DNA from: Tubulanus polymorphus
Taxonomy: Eukaryota > Nemertea > Palaeonemertea > Tubulaniformes > Tubulanidae
Reading direction: 5' to 3'
Assembly (NCBI RefSeq): GCF_964204645.1
Contig: NC_134032.1
Span: forward strand, 9,110,275-9,174,274
DNA length: 64,000 bases
A program made the position numbers and the translations under genes. Below, one piece after another: positions 11,406 to 21,378 of the stretch. Position 1 is the first letter of the stretch. Each line of letters opens with the position of its first letter. Below the pieces are notes generated by a model that worked only from the letters and a program-made list of their open reading frames with translations, had not been told where the DNA came from and searched no databases.

Positions 11406-11638
11406 CATGAATAAAATGTTCATAAGCTATAAAAGTCTATAAGAACACAATTTATTTCTGTTGTCTTCACGATTCTATTTGAGAATGAAATGATTAACGT
11501 GGAACTAAGGATGTTGTTAATGTAGGAATCATCTGTATACAATGTGTAATATCAGTGCTGCTACTACTGGTTGGTTGGTTTTATTGGCAGCTGTGAGGGT
11601 TTCTAATTAACAAACATGTTGCTGCCATTCATTTATTT

Positions 11639-11690
11639 ACAAGACATATACATTTGACATCTATATATATGTCAAATTTATATGTCTTGT
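11639..11690. repeat. Hairpin with 22-bp arms
   Basis: Arms at 11639-11660 and 11669-11690 are complementary with one mismatch and an 8-nt loop. A TA microsatellite follows directly. Confidence 0.8.
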
Positions 11691-11691
11691 A

Positions 11692-11693
11692 AA

Positions 11694-11739
<46 letters not shown>
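11692..11739. repeat. TA dinucleotide microsatellite
   Basis: Uninterrupted run of TA repeats. Confidence 0.95.
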
Positions 11740-11742
<3 letters not shown>

Positions 11743-11858
11743 CCCAGTTGGAACTGATAAGTGCCAGTGAGAACACAAATGATAAAATGAGAAAAGCCAT
11801 AAGAAAAAGCCATATGAAAAGAAAAATATTAAGCAAATGTAAAACAGTATGAAATGCT

Positions 11859-12060
11859 GATATAAAGAGCGGGGTCTGAGAGAAATTCGAAGGTCGAGTG
11901 TCCTGCTGGCCTAGATGGCGGGCAGGGGTCTTTTCCTACCTCAACTCAAAAGCACAGAGAAGAATATAAAGAGTGAGGTTCGAGAGCAATTCGAAGGTTT
12001 AGTGTCCTGCGCGCTTAGATGGCGGGCAGGGGTCTATTCCTACCTCGACTCAAATTCTGT
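11859..12060 (+). repeat. Tandem duplication of about 105 bp
   Basis: TATAAAGAG...AATTCGAAGG...AGATGGCGGGCAGGGGTCT...TCCTACCTC occurs at about 11859 and again at about 11965, roughly 85 percent alike by eye. Confidence 0.85.
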
Positions 12061-13024
12061 GTGCTGAAACAAAAAAAGAGTGAAAAAGAAAAGAGGAAAA
12101 ATGGCAAATGATGAAATATGGCTGGAGTTTTATTCTTTCCGCTGGCTTCAAGTGAACACTTAAAAAGACAATGAAACAGATTGTTTATCTATTATCTATT
12201 ATCTATGTTATAACATATAGACATAGGCAGTTTCTAAACATTGATTGATTAATCTTATGCAAAGGCTTCCATGAAACAACTCGCTCATATAAAGCCTCTA
12301 GCAGTAGTAGTAGTAGACAGATAGAAATGTTTAATCTCACTATCAACTATCCTTAGTCCACAATGGTTTTGTTATGAGAATGATGACATGTTAAATTCGT
12401 GAAGCAACATCAATAGCCTTGTTAGTGTTTGATCTATCCGAATCAGCCATCATTCTTGTCCTTGGTTTGTGTTTGCCCTCCACACAATATTGTCAGTGTT
12501 GAGGTTTGGACTGGTTCTGGTGACCCTACATTCTTCCCTCCCTAACAACAATGTTAGTTTAGTTCGGTTTGATAATTCAGACACCTCTACAACTGAAACT
12601 CACGCCGAAACTCACACTTCATTGGATAAAATGTAATCTATTTACAGCAACATTCCGTGAAACTTAAATTGATTTTATATTCATAAATTGATTTTATATT
12701 CATATAATTACTAATTGGAGGGGTAAGAAAAAATATAAAGGAATGATTTGAATAAATCCTAATAAGAATCAAAGTTTGATTCACGGCCCTGGTGACCAGT
12801 TGATCGTTGAACGAATCATCTATAGAAATGAGGCCTTGTGATTTTCGACACTGTGATTAGTTTGTGAACTTATATTTGATCATTTGAATTCCTTCATCTC
12901 TGAGTCTTGTGAATGATCAAATGGATTAAGTATTTATATTTGTTAATTCAATTGATATGATCGTGAAAAATGGCAAATCCTTTTTGAGGTATTGTACGGA
13001 TGAGTGATGTCATAGGAAGAGACG
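12061..13024. other. No gene seen
   Basis: AT-rich sequence holding a 19-bp direct repeat (AAATTGATTTTATATTCAT) at about 12665-12705 and one stray monomer of the 39-bp minisatellite near 12780. Confidence 0.5.
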
Positions 13025-13515
13025 AAACAGTTGAGGAGGCTTGATGGGAGCGGGCATTGAGGGAGGCTAGGTGGGCGGGCATTGAGGGAGGGCTTGGTGG
13101 GTGGGCATTGAGGGAGGGCTTGGTGGAAGGGCATTGAGGGAGGGTGGGAGGTATGGGCCAGGGGGTCGGAGGGATGGGGTCTGGGAGGGAGGGCAGGAGG
13201 GATTGGTCAGGGCGGGAGGGTAGGAGGGAAGGGATCTGGGAGGGAGGGATGGGGATGGGCCTGGGAGGGCGGGAGGGATGGGGTTTGGGAGGGCGGGAGG
13301 GAAGGGGTGTGGGAGGGCGGGAGGGATGGGGTCGGGAAGGGGTCTTGGAGGGTGGGAGGGAAGGGGTCTGGGAGGGGGAGGGAAGGGGTCTGGGAGGGGA
13401 GGGAGGGTGGGAGGGAAGGGGTGTGGGAGGGCGGGAGGGAAGGGATCTGGGAGGGGGGAGGGAAGGGGTCTGGGAGGGTGGGAGGGATGGGGTCTGGGAG
13501 GGGAGGGACGGGAGG
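13025..13515 (+). repeat. G-rich minisatellite, array 2
   Basis: Purine-rich units with GGGAGGGCGGGAGGGA and GGGGTCTGGGAGGG cores, more irregular than array 1. The first part (13030-13140) uses a 26-30 bp unit built on GGGCATTGAGGGAGG. The G-rich strand is again the + strand, although the neighbouring flank A is inverted. Confidence 0.9.
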
Positions 13516-13800
13516 TTAGATGGGTTGAATTGTTACGATATTTTAGTTAGATGGATGGGAATTGTGAAGATGAGAGAACAAACCACTGTTCGATCACCGG
13601 ATGAAGTAATGCAGTAATCTGTACTCTGTATCTGCACACAATGTTACATGTTTCTGTAACTGTTCAAACAGTCCGAAATCTACAGCAAAATTGTGACCAC
13701 ATTAGATTGTGACGAAGGAACATAATTGATAGCAGTTTTTTACAGTTGTTGTTAACTTATTGACTGCAGGGAACAGTTTCTAATTGATAGAAGACTTTGA
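13516..13800 (-). repeat. Flank A, right inverted copy
   Basis: The reverse complement matches 110-412, including the exact junction at TAACC with the minisatellite. Confidence 0.75.
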
Positions 13801-13852
13801 GATATTACTTGCTGCTCTGTTGTCACTGATTATTGTCGCTTTTTCTTTTCAG

Positions 13853-13906
13853 AATGAAATAAACGCAATAGAATCTACCATCCAAAAGTTAAGTTCACAG
13901 CTAATG
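13853..13906 (+). CDS. Candidate 54-nt coiled-coil exon
   Basis: A pyrimidine tract plus CAG precedes and GTGAAT follows an 18-codon stretch open in one frame that reads NEINAIESTIQKLSSQLM, a heptad-like pattern. It resembles the 108-nt candidate exon at 16431-16538, which also starts AG|AAT and is also phase 0. The gene is not recognised. Such short exons occur by chance, so this is tentative. Confidence 0.35.
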
Positions 13907-14012
13907 GTGAATATCTCTACAGAATTCTGAGGAGTCTCTGTCGACGATTTGAATTATTTTCGAACTAAAAACTGCTGTTTTAATCTCATCTGCTGTTTTA
14001 CTCTCATTTCAG

Positions 14013-14034
14013 AAACACACAGCACCAGAAGCAG
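14013..14034 (+). CDS. Candidate 22-nt exon
   Basis: CTCTCATTTCAG precedes and GTAAAACC follows. Too short to judge on its own; it is listed because it sits in series with the other candidate exons. Confidence 0.2.
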
Positions 14035-14289
14035 GTAAAACCTGTTTATATATATATATCATAAATATTCATTATCTATCTGTTTATTTTTCATATCACA
14101 GCAGTTTTAGGTGAGTTTTAAATCATTTGAAATCCTGATCGAAGTTGAAATTATCGATGTCTTATGTTTTTCATAATTTTCAGCGGACAGAGCGATGGAG
14201 GTTTTAGCACCCAACAGTCGACCTCGAATACCGTTAGCTTAAAAACATTGAGGAAAATGGCGAGATATGGTTTGAAACTGTTCTTATTT

Positions 14290-14460
14290 CATAATTCAAC
14301 CTGGTTCTTGCTCATTTTACAACAGAATGCTTCAATTAGCTATGTTTTAAATGTTTTAGGAAATCATCAGTGCTCTGAACTTAACGACATTATGGCTCTT
14401 GGAAGTGAAATCCTGCTAGAAATGGAAGTAGTCTGCATGGTCAAAATGCTACTAAACTAA
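14290..14460 (+). pseudogene. Duplicated exon-like segment, copy 1
   Basis: It shares TTCAACCTGGTTCT and ATTATGGCTCTTGGAAGTGA with 16555-16735, at a distance of about 2.27 kb. Both copies can be read as ALGSEILL followed by a methionine-rich CMVKM stretch, and an acceptor-like TTTTAG or TTTTCAG precedes both. The function is unknown. Confidence 0.5.
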
Positions 14461-15787
14461 TCCGATAGTCCGGTGAGTTTTTCATCACTCCACTCTGCTC
14501 TAATTTTATAATAACCTGGCAATATATTATTCTATACAGTATTGTTATGTGTTATTCTCTCAAAAGCTTTGTAAGAAGTGCTGCTGCTGCTGCATCCCCT
14601 ATCAAAATCTCCTCGGGAAATATTGTGGACAATTTGCTACAATAATCAAAACAGGTAAGAAAAATTGTAATTTTTAGAAAAGCAGTTGCATATGTGATTT
14701 TTCTTAATTACACTAATCAATTTCTCTTTACAGAATGAAATCCACACGACACCAGATTTTACAGCTCAATACCTGGCTCAAAGTTCACCTCAAACATATT
14801 GCTAGATCCTCCTCACATACATCCTAATAATTCTGCGAACAAGTGAGATGAACACTGTGAGCTTCAATCTGAAACAGCTCTCATTTCATAACAACTTAAC
14901 TGACAATTTATAGCATTTATTCATTTGTATTTTAGGAGCCAAAAAAGCGGAACCTTTGACAGAATCTCTGAACACTAACACTAGGAATTCACTGAAGATT
15001 TGTAAATGATGGACATTGATTTAGATCCTCTCATTTCGAAACAAGCACCGGTAAATATCTCTGCAGATTCCAGTCTCTATAAAACTTGCTACTGTTTGAC
15101 TAAATGTATGAAGTAAATCATACTGATAAAATCCTGATAAAAAGTTTTTCTATAATGACCATCCAATTCCATAAGAATGAACGACTTCTGAATGAGAAAC
15201 ATTGGAAAATTTGAAATCATTCCACCAGATTTAAACATCATGGAACTGCAGTCAGTTATTAATCAGTTAAGGTGAATTTTCAATCACTTCTTTCCTGGTA
15301 AAAGATGAAAATTAGAAGTCAAAATTATGCAACTTTCGTACTTTAGGGGCCAAAATAAAACTGAACCTCAGCAAATCTGCAAACAGTAGACGTTGCGTCC
15401 TACAAATCAAAACACAAGTCAGAAGTGGTGAGTTTTATTTCAATTGATTGGTGTAATTTGTGGTGATTATCAGTTATGAACTTTATTTATCATTTTTTGT
15501 CCGGTTTCATTAGATATGTCATCAATAAATCAAGTCAGGAAAATTTTTTTGGTTTCTGCAATGATTTTCGTACATTTTATTTTAGAGTGTATTCTATAGC
15601 TACCATCGGACTCCTCAGAAATCTGAGTACGCTCAACACATGTCTGGTTTTCAGTCCATAGAACAAGCTGCATTTTCTATTTCACTACGGGAATTATTTT
15701 CTGGTATAATTTTTTCTCAATGGTGAGTTTTGCTCTAATTTGATAGTGTCACTAACGGGATCTTTGAATTCCACTTGAGTGATAGAA
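14461..15787. other. Intron-like sequence with weak exon candidates
   Basis: Several pyrimidine-AG sites (for example TTTCTCTTTACAG before AATGAAATCC at about 14733) resemble acceptors. The stretches after them are short and contain stops. GTGAGTTTT and GGAATTATTTTCTGG motifs recur near 15670-15730 and 16400, suggesting old local duplication. Confidence 0.35.
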
Positions 15788-16364
15788 TGTTAACAAACGT
15801 CCAAGAATAAACGAGTCGCAACACACAGAGTTCCTGTCTTCAAAATTACTTTTATTTCACGAACTGATCTCAACGATCTAAATATTTCTAGCGGTCTCCC
15901 CCACGGTCCAAAAACCCCAGTATATATAGTCAATTCTCCAACCCATCTCATTAGCGAACGACATTGCCAAAGCCTGTTAATTTGTCGTTAGCGCAACAGC
16001 GTTGCCCATAAAAATATCATTATTCAACCGAAATAATTACAAAAGGACATTATACGTGACAGTTTCCCAGAAAAATGTAACATTAACTTTGAATTATGTT
16101 CTTCAGCGGCAGTCGTTGCTCGCAGAAGCAAATACTTACGAGCAACTGACGCGCATTAGTCGTAATTTTCCTAAGGTTCAATCTCAGTACAAAAAGTTAT
16201 ATGAAAGCTGACGCTGGAACAAAGTTCGAAAGTTTTATCACGAAAGATGGCACTGTTGAATGAGTTGGATAATGAATGCGGAATAGTTTAAGATATCCTT
16301 ATAAGATGGCAGCACTGCCTATGAATTGAGACTGCTGTTGAAACTCAATAATACCACTGTCACA
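15788..16364 (-). mobile_element. Probable solo LTR
   Basis: Ends are TGTTAACA and TGTCACA (TG...CA). On the minus strand a TATATATA box lies at about 15920 and an AATAAAAG polyadenylation-like signal near 15850, in the order expected of an LTR. No perfect flanking duplication is seen; ATAG occurs near both ends. No pol coding is nearby. Confidence 0.55.
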
Positions 16365-16430
16365 ATAGTATAGGCTGCAGTTTCTATTTATTTCACCAAT
16401 TATTTTCTAGCATAATTTCTCTCTCTCCAG

Positions 16431-16538
16431 AATGCGATGCACCAGACACGAATTGCAGCTGGAGAAATTGAGAATATTCACCTTCAAATATTGAAGAAGC
16501 TCGTTGCTGAAGTTGCTATTCTTTCTTTAAGAAACCAA
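16431..16538 (+). CDS. Candidate 108-nt coiled-coil exon
   Basis: CTCTCTCTCCAG precedes and GTAATTTG follows 36 open codons, phase 0. The encoded GEIENIHLQILKKLVAEV has hydrophobic residues at heptad spacing. The length is exactly twice that of the 54-nt candidate at 13853. It may belong to a host gene whose other exons are decayed. Confidence 0.4.
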
Positions 16539-16554
16539 GTAATTTGCTCTACAC

Positions 16555-16735
16555 GATTCAACCTGGTTCTCGCTTGTTATAAAACTTTGCATTTCAATTA
16601 TTTGTAAATTCATTTTTTTTTTCAGTAAATCATCAGTGCTCTTAACTTTATGACATTATGGCTCTTGGAAGTGAAATCCTGCTAGGAATGGAAATGGTCT
16701 GCATGGTCAAAATGGTACAACACAGACTGCCATCA
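16555..16735 (+). pseudogene. Duplicated exon-like segment, copy 2
   Basis: Second copy of 14290-14460. A TTTTTTTTCAG acceptor-like site precedes the conserved ATCATCAGTGCTCT. Confidence 0.5.
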
Positions 16736-17240
16736 GATAAACACAAGTTTGAAAATGGTCGGTTTTCTAATACAATTTAGCCCCAATTTCTGACTGTTAG
16801 AGTTTTGTGAATACGATGCTAATTGTTCTCATGGTATTTCTTTGCAGCATGAAATTTGTCCAATACAACAGTTTGAAAGTTGATCAAAGATTGAATAATG
16901 GTGTTTGATTATTTGGGGTTCTTTGCGGTAACTATGAAACTCTTATGAAATTCCCATTTGACTGTTAATTCTATCCAACATTTTCGATTTAATATTTGCA
17001 GACGCAAGTTTTCTCTATTCTAGGACCAAGTGGGGACCAATATCCCATTTGACAGGGACACAGACCAAGAGGCCATCTACCTTGAGATTGAAATATGCCT
17101 CTTACTTCAGACTTCTGCAATTTTAAAGTTTTAAGACAAGTGAAAATCTTTATATTGTGCCTGCAATTTTAAAGTTGAAAGCCAAATGAAAATTTTTATA
17201 TCTTGCCGGCCAGTATGGACCTACTGTTGTACTGTTTGTA
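16736..17240. other. No firm feature
   Basis: Two further acceptor-like sites (TCTTTGCAG near 16848 and ATATTTGCAG near 17000) precede short reads with stops. A small local duplication (CTGCAATTTTAAAGTT) occurs at 17117 and 17161. Confidence 0.35.
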
Positions 17241-17846
17241 AGGCCACACAAAGAAATACCCTAGTTTCTCAAGAGAGTCAAATGCCGCCCGCGTCATGAA
17301 AAAAGTCCCAAATAAAAATTTAAAACACAAATGCACTCGTCTGCATCAGCAAAGCATCAATCGTCTTTTTTTTTACAAAGATTCAAACCCGCTTGCCTGC
17401 ATAGCTGTACAGTGTATGGCAGTGGTTTTTTTTCTGCAGGCGTTTATATGCTCATCCTCTACGTGCTGGTAATCCACATTTACGATGACAAAAACAGCGC
17501 TAAGTTCGTTTCCATTTACTTCATTTCAAGGAAGCGTGGAACTAGCGAAAAGGATTGTCGCAGTTTCGATTAAATGAGTCGATATAGCTTGATTTTATAG
17601 ATTTTTGGGAGCTACTTAATTCTAAATCAAAATTTTTTGCATGTTCTACTTGCATTACTAGTATTTGTTTGGCAATCGTAAAAAATAAATAACTTCCCTT
17701 CCGTGTCTGTTCTATAAGTGTCAGGTTGAGCTTTTTATTTAAACGTTTTTATTTAAAAAAAAGCAATGAAAATATAATTCGCCCGCCCTCGCCACTTTCC
17801 AGAAAAAAAATCTGATGAGAAACTAGGGCATTTCTTTGTGTGGCCT
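17241..17846. mobile_element. Non-autonomous DNA transposon, 31-bp TIRs
   Basis: AGGCCACACAAAGAAATACC at 17241 and its reverse complement ending at 17846 form 31-bp terminal inverted repeats with only about two mismatches. The 606-bp element has no transposase; its 80-codon open frame shows no domain. A convincing target duplication is not seen. Confidence 0.8.
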
Positions 17847-17953
17847 AATGGTTTCATTGACAGCGGATCATGTATCCATGAAAACATGAGTTATCCCATG
17901 ATTCATCTCACAATGCCGAAATGTCATGTTTTTGCTGTAGAAGGCGTAGAAAT

Positions 17954-18254
17954 AGATCATTAAAACCCGCTATATACAAATTTAAAAGATTAGACACGGT
18001 ATTTATTTATCAAGAATCAGGAGCAATTTTAACTTAATTTTAATGAAGAAATAACTAGAACAACCTAGCACAAAATAGCAAAACCTCTCAACCTAAGCAC
18101 TTAACACCCCGCACTATACTTTTCTAATTCACTTTTCTTCCTATTCCCCTTGTTTTAGTTATTTCTTCACATCTGACAATGGTCTCTAGAGAAACTCCAA
18201 AACGGTTGTGTCGTAATTAGTTTAAATGTGTACAGTGGGTTTTCATCTTATTTT
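17954..18254. mobile_element. MITE related to the 1625-1777 element
   Basis: TAAAACCCGCTATATACAAA on the left and the complement of ACAGTGGGTTTTCATCTTAT on the right resemble the ends of the first MITE. The interior retains a diverged GGTCTCTAGAG...AACGGTTGTGTCG block matching that element's stem-loop. Confidence 0.5.
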
Positions 18255-18336
18255 GAGTTTTACTGAAAATTGTAATTGAAGATTAATGATGGGCTTTCTG
18301 AGATGGGTCAAGGGCATATTTTACACACTCCATGTA

Positions 18337-18502
18337 AGGGATCATTCATTAATTACGTACGCATAAAATTTGAATTTTTCAACCCCCCCTCCCCCTCTGT
18401 ACGCAAAATCGGCCATTTTTTCGTATACATTAAGCATTTCAGTACGCAATTGCACTGACCCCTCCCCCTCCCCTAATGCGTACGTAATAAATGAATGACC
18501 CC
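18337..18502. mobile_element. TA-target MITE with ACGTACGCAT inverted ends
   Basis: ATTCATTAATTACGTACGCA on the left pairs with TGCGTACGTAATAAATGAAT on the right. TA dinucleotides flank both ends (18335-18336 and 18503-18504). Subterminal CCCCCTCCCCC tracts are typical of the family. Five further copies lie in the gene X blocks near 26183, 30090, 41293, 45154 and 49073. Confidence 0.85.
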
Positions 18503-19178
18503 TAATTGCATTAATTTGTAATAGCTTCTGCCTCAGAATCCAGTTCCACTGTTTTGCTTATGGACATGTTTGTATGAAAGTTGACAAATATTGACGGGGG
18601 ACTTTATTTTGTATGAACTGTTGTGATCGTGTTATTTGAAATAAATATATGTTTTCTCTGTTGTTCCATTTATGACTATAAACGCCAGCAGTTTCATAGA
18701 CTCTGCGTCGCGTACATGATAAACCTACATCTAATAGGTTCAGTTTCATTAAAATAATTTACTCAAAATATTCATTAAGTTAAGTTTTGTAGAAACTTAG
18801 CCGAAAGTCCAACAATTGCGAAACGGATCCTGTGGACCCTGTTTCACTTGCATAGTTCAACTTAATCCTAAATCAATTTAGGAGCTTATTGTGAAACTGG
18901 ACCTTGCAGGGAATGAAATGGCCAATATGCGGTGTATGTGTATGAAACTGCAGGCTTCCTTTAGCTGCTTGAAACTCCCGCATCATTGACAAATCCTACC
19001 CGGGGGTACAGTAAGCTTCACAGGTATAACTCCTTTATCAATTTAAGATAAGAGCAAACATATCCTCTTAGTCTTGTCTAGTTAAAATAACTGAAACTGG
19101 AACCTGGTTAAAGTTTCATTGATAATTAATTACCCGGGCTTGGCTCCACAAAAATAGAGTTAAAACCTATTTGTAAAA
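18503..19178. other. No gene seen
   Basis: Several fragments of GTTTCACT and AACTGGACCCTG type recur here and lead into the foldback at 19179. No coding signal. Confidence 0.4.
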
Positions 19179-19329
19179 CTGGACCCTGGTATGCGAGGGT
19201 TTTGATAGAACCTTCGCATTCCATTGTAAGACTTATCAAAACCTTCGCATACCAGGGTCCAGTTTCACAAATACCTGGACCCTGGTATGCGAGGGTTTTG
19301 ATAAGTCTTACAATGGAATGCGAAGGTTC
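19179..19329. repeat. Near-perfect foldback, 55-bp arms
   Basis: Positions 19208-19262 and 19275-19329 are reverse complements at 54 of 55 positions with a 12-nt loop. A third partial copy of the arm (19179-19207) abuts the left side. The repeat starts CTGGACCCTGGTATGCGAGG. Confidence 0.9.
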
Positions 19330-19699
19330 AGTAGCTAATCGACCTCTCGGCTCATAAACGTTTTGCAGCCTGTCCCATCCTCGCTTGCCAGAGGTCCGGT
19401 ATCGCTCCCGATCTCTCAAAAACCGGCTTTCCCCTTCCTTTGCGTAGAAGATGGGCGCGCAAAATCATGTCCCACGCGGCGCGAGCGATTTCGGAAGGTT
19501 TTCGAAATACCCGCAAAAGATGGTTGAGAAATAAGCACTGACCATTTTGCTCCAAGAGGCGGGTTTTGAAAAAATGTTGAGAAGCAATGTTTTTTTCTTG
19601 AAGTAATTAGGAAAATGCTTCTTCTATGGGTCCTCATTTTACTGGAAAGTACGGTACTTCTTTCTCGGTAAAAAAGTCCTTCCTTAAATTGCCGAAATA

Positions 19700-19765
19700 G
19701 TCTGTGCTTGTCCATCTTCACCCGTCAAGGGATTCGAACCCACTACGCTAAAGCTGTTCTCCGAG
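19700..19765 (-). other. tRNA-like B box on the minus strand
   Basis: The minus strand reads GTGGGTTCGAATCCC around 19728-19745, a perfect B box. An upstream region with weak A-box resemblance gives at most a decayed tRNA or SINE. Confidence 0.3.
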
Positions 19766-20264
19766 CTGGTGGAAGTGAGTTCGGGAGTGATACTGGACCC
19801 CTGGCAAGCGAGGATGGTGCTTGTCTGTTTTTCTAAAGGCAAGAGTGATTTGTAATGCAACCGGATAGAGTTTGGATTTTTGACGAAATTGACCAAAAAT
19901 TATATTCGATCCTACATGACTGACAATCAGATTGCTGAATAAAGATAATCAACAGGGACAATCCCTATTTAAGATCAATTTGACACATCTGGAATGCTCC
20001 GATATTATCTTGGCTTCGCGTAACAAAGATGGCGGCGCCCATAGACTGCCACGCGTTGCGCAATATATCGCAGCACTTGGCAATTTGGCCCGCGCTGCAA
20101 ACTATGGAAAGTCTAATTCAAACGGTTAACGATGTATTCCATAACGATGAACCTTTTCACACTTCAAAATCGAGGCAAGTTTTACAAGTTCTGCCCTTTT
20201 ATCTGTGTTTACATTCTAGTCGTACTATTTATCGACCGGAACCTGTGCGAAATTAATGTTACCA
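19766..20264. other. No firm feature
   Basis: Two overlapping open frames of 65-75 codons at 19932-20256 lack recognisable domains. Confidence 0.35.
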
Positions 20265-20345
20265 TCGAAAATTACACTTTTTGCAGCTAAAGACCTTTCG
20301 GAGTATTTTCAAAATTACACACACGACGTGGCACAGTAGATATAT
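20265..20345 (+). repeat. Dispersed repeat, copy 1
   Basis: AATTACACTTTTTGCAGCT followed by AGTATTTTCAAAATTACACA recurs in the same orientation at 57236-57300. Confidence 0.6.
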
Positions 20346-20389
20346 TATCCTATGCTAGATTTAGGAGCTAAGATAATTGAACAGGTACT

Positions 20390-20660
20390 GCAATTTCAGC
20401 GATTTGCAATTTGCCAACAAATGGCCATTAAAAAATCTAATAGTTTTTCGGCATCCAAATTGGGAAACTCTTCATGTAGCTTCTTACGCTTTGTAGCATT
20501 CGCAATCAACCATGTGTTTTTTTATGTCGCTGCACTACGGCACAGGGAGATAGCTCCATGGTAAGCTCTTTTTGTTTCAATCTTTTCTCCATGATAACTT
20601 TTCTTGCAGTTGTAACAGCAAAGTTTATCAATTGTCTTGCTGGGCTGGCGCCATGTTGGC
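20390..20660 (-). pseudogene. Decayed coding fragment with Cys-rich motif
   Basis: The minus strand is open for KLCCYNCKKSYHGEKIETKR and, after a frameshift in an A-run, for ATKRKKLHEEFPNLDAEKLL, text of clearly protein-like composition. CCxxC followed by H suggests a zinc-binding module. The family is not recognised. It is broken by at least one frameshift. Confidence 0.45.
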
Positions 20661-20767
20661 CTGATAGTGGGTAGTGACCTGGTTTTTCTAGGCTCGAAAC
20701 TTACTCGACATGTAGGCTAGTTGATCGTAGCATTTAGAGCAATTATAGATGGCTGCGCTAAACAACA

Positions 20768-20890
20768 ACCTCCTCGGCGTCTACATTGTGTGATGAAGCT
20801 GACTTGGTCTGATCTAAAAGGCTGTCAGTGACATTCAGCTCTAAATATCGATTATACTGCCATTTAAGAACTGTAGCACTTAATTGAGAC
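20768..20890 (-). pseudogene. Decayed coding fragment shared with 51710-51990
   Basis: The minus-strand read QYNRYLELNVTDSLLDQTKS is clearly homologous at protein level to QYHRHFEMNVTENLIHQTKS at 51793-51870. Substitutions are mostly conservative, so both derive from one protein-coding family, probably a mobile element or duplicated gene. Confidence 0.55.
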
Positions 20891-21012
20891 AGATCTCCAT
20901 GAGATTACTGAATTGATCCAAGTTAGCAGGTTCTTCCTGCAGTTTTGATGATAGGCTATGTTATTTCTAGCCCACTTGGGACTTAAGTCCCAGCCGGCTA
21001 TTGCGTTCACTT

Positions 21013-21249
21013 TGTTGATGTGGAGGCCATAGTGTCCAATGATGGAAATAATTTGTGGGGCTAAAATTCAAGAGACAAACGACAAACGCTGTTGTTCTTT
21101 ACTATACTACATGTATAATTATAACTAAACTTTATTCATCAGTTTCTCATCATCATGGGATATCACAGGATCTTGAGTCATGCAATTCCACGTAAGGTAA
21201 CAACAAGAATGTCCAATACAGTTACAGCACATCATGTTTATAGTCAACA
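21013..21249 (-). repeat. 3' LTR of the copia element
   Basis: It matches 24472-24694 and four further copies at 28394, 39589, 43444 and 47365. It carries a CATGTA insertion (ACTACATGTATAATT) shared only with the copy at 47365, and a unique small duplication GACAAACGACAAACG. Confidence 0.93.
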
Positions 21250-21262
21250 CCCCCTCCTAAAC
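21250..21262 (-). promoter_or_regulatory. Polypurine tract
   Basis: The minus strand reads TTTAGGAGGGGG immediately before the 3' LTR, the expected plus-strand priming site. Confidence 0.75.
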
Positions 21263-21378
21263 TGATGTTCTCAGAATTGTTAACATATGTAATTGATAAA
21301 ATCTATAACATATACAAGTAAACAAATTGCATGCAAACTTCATAAGTACTACATAAAAATCAAGCAATATAAAACACA

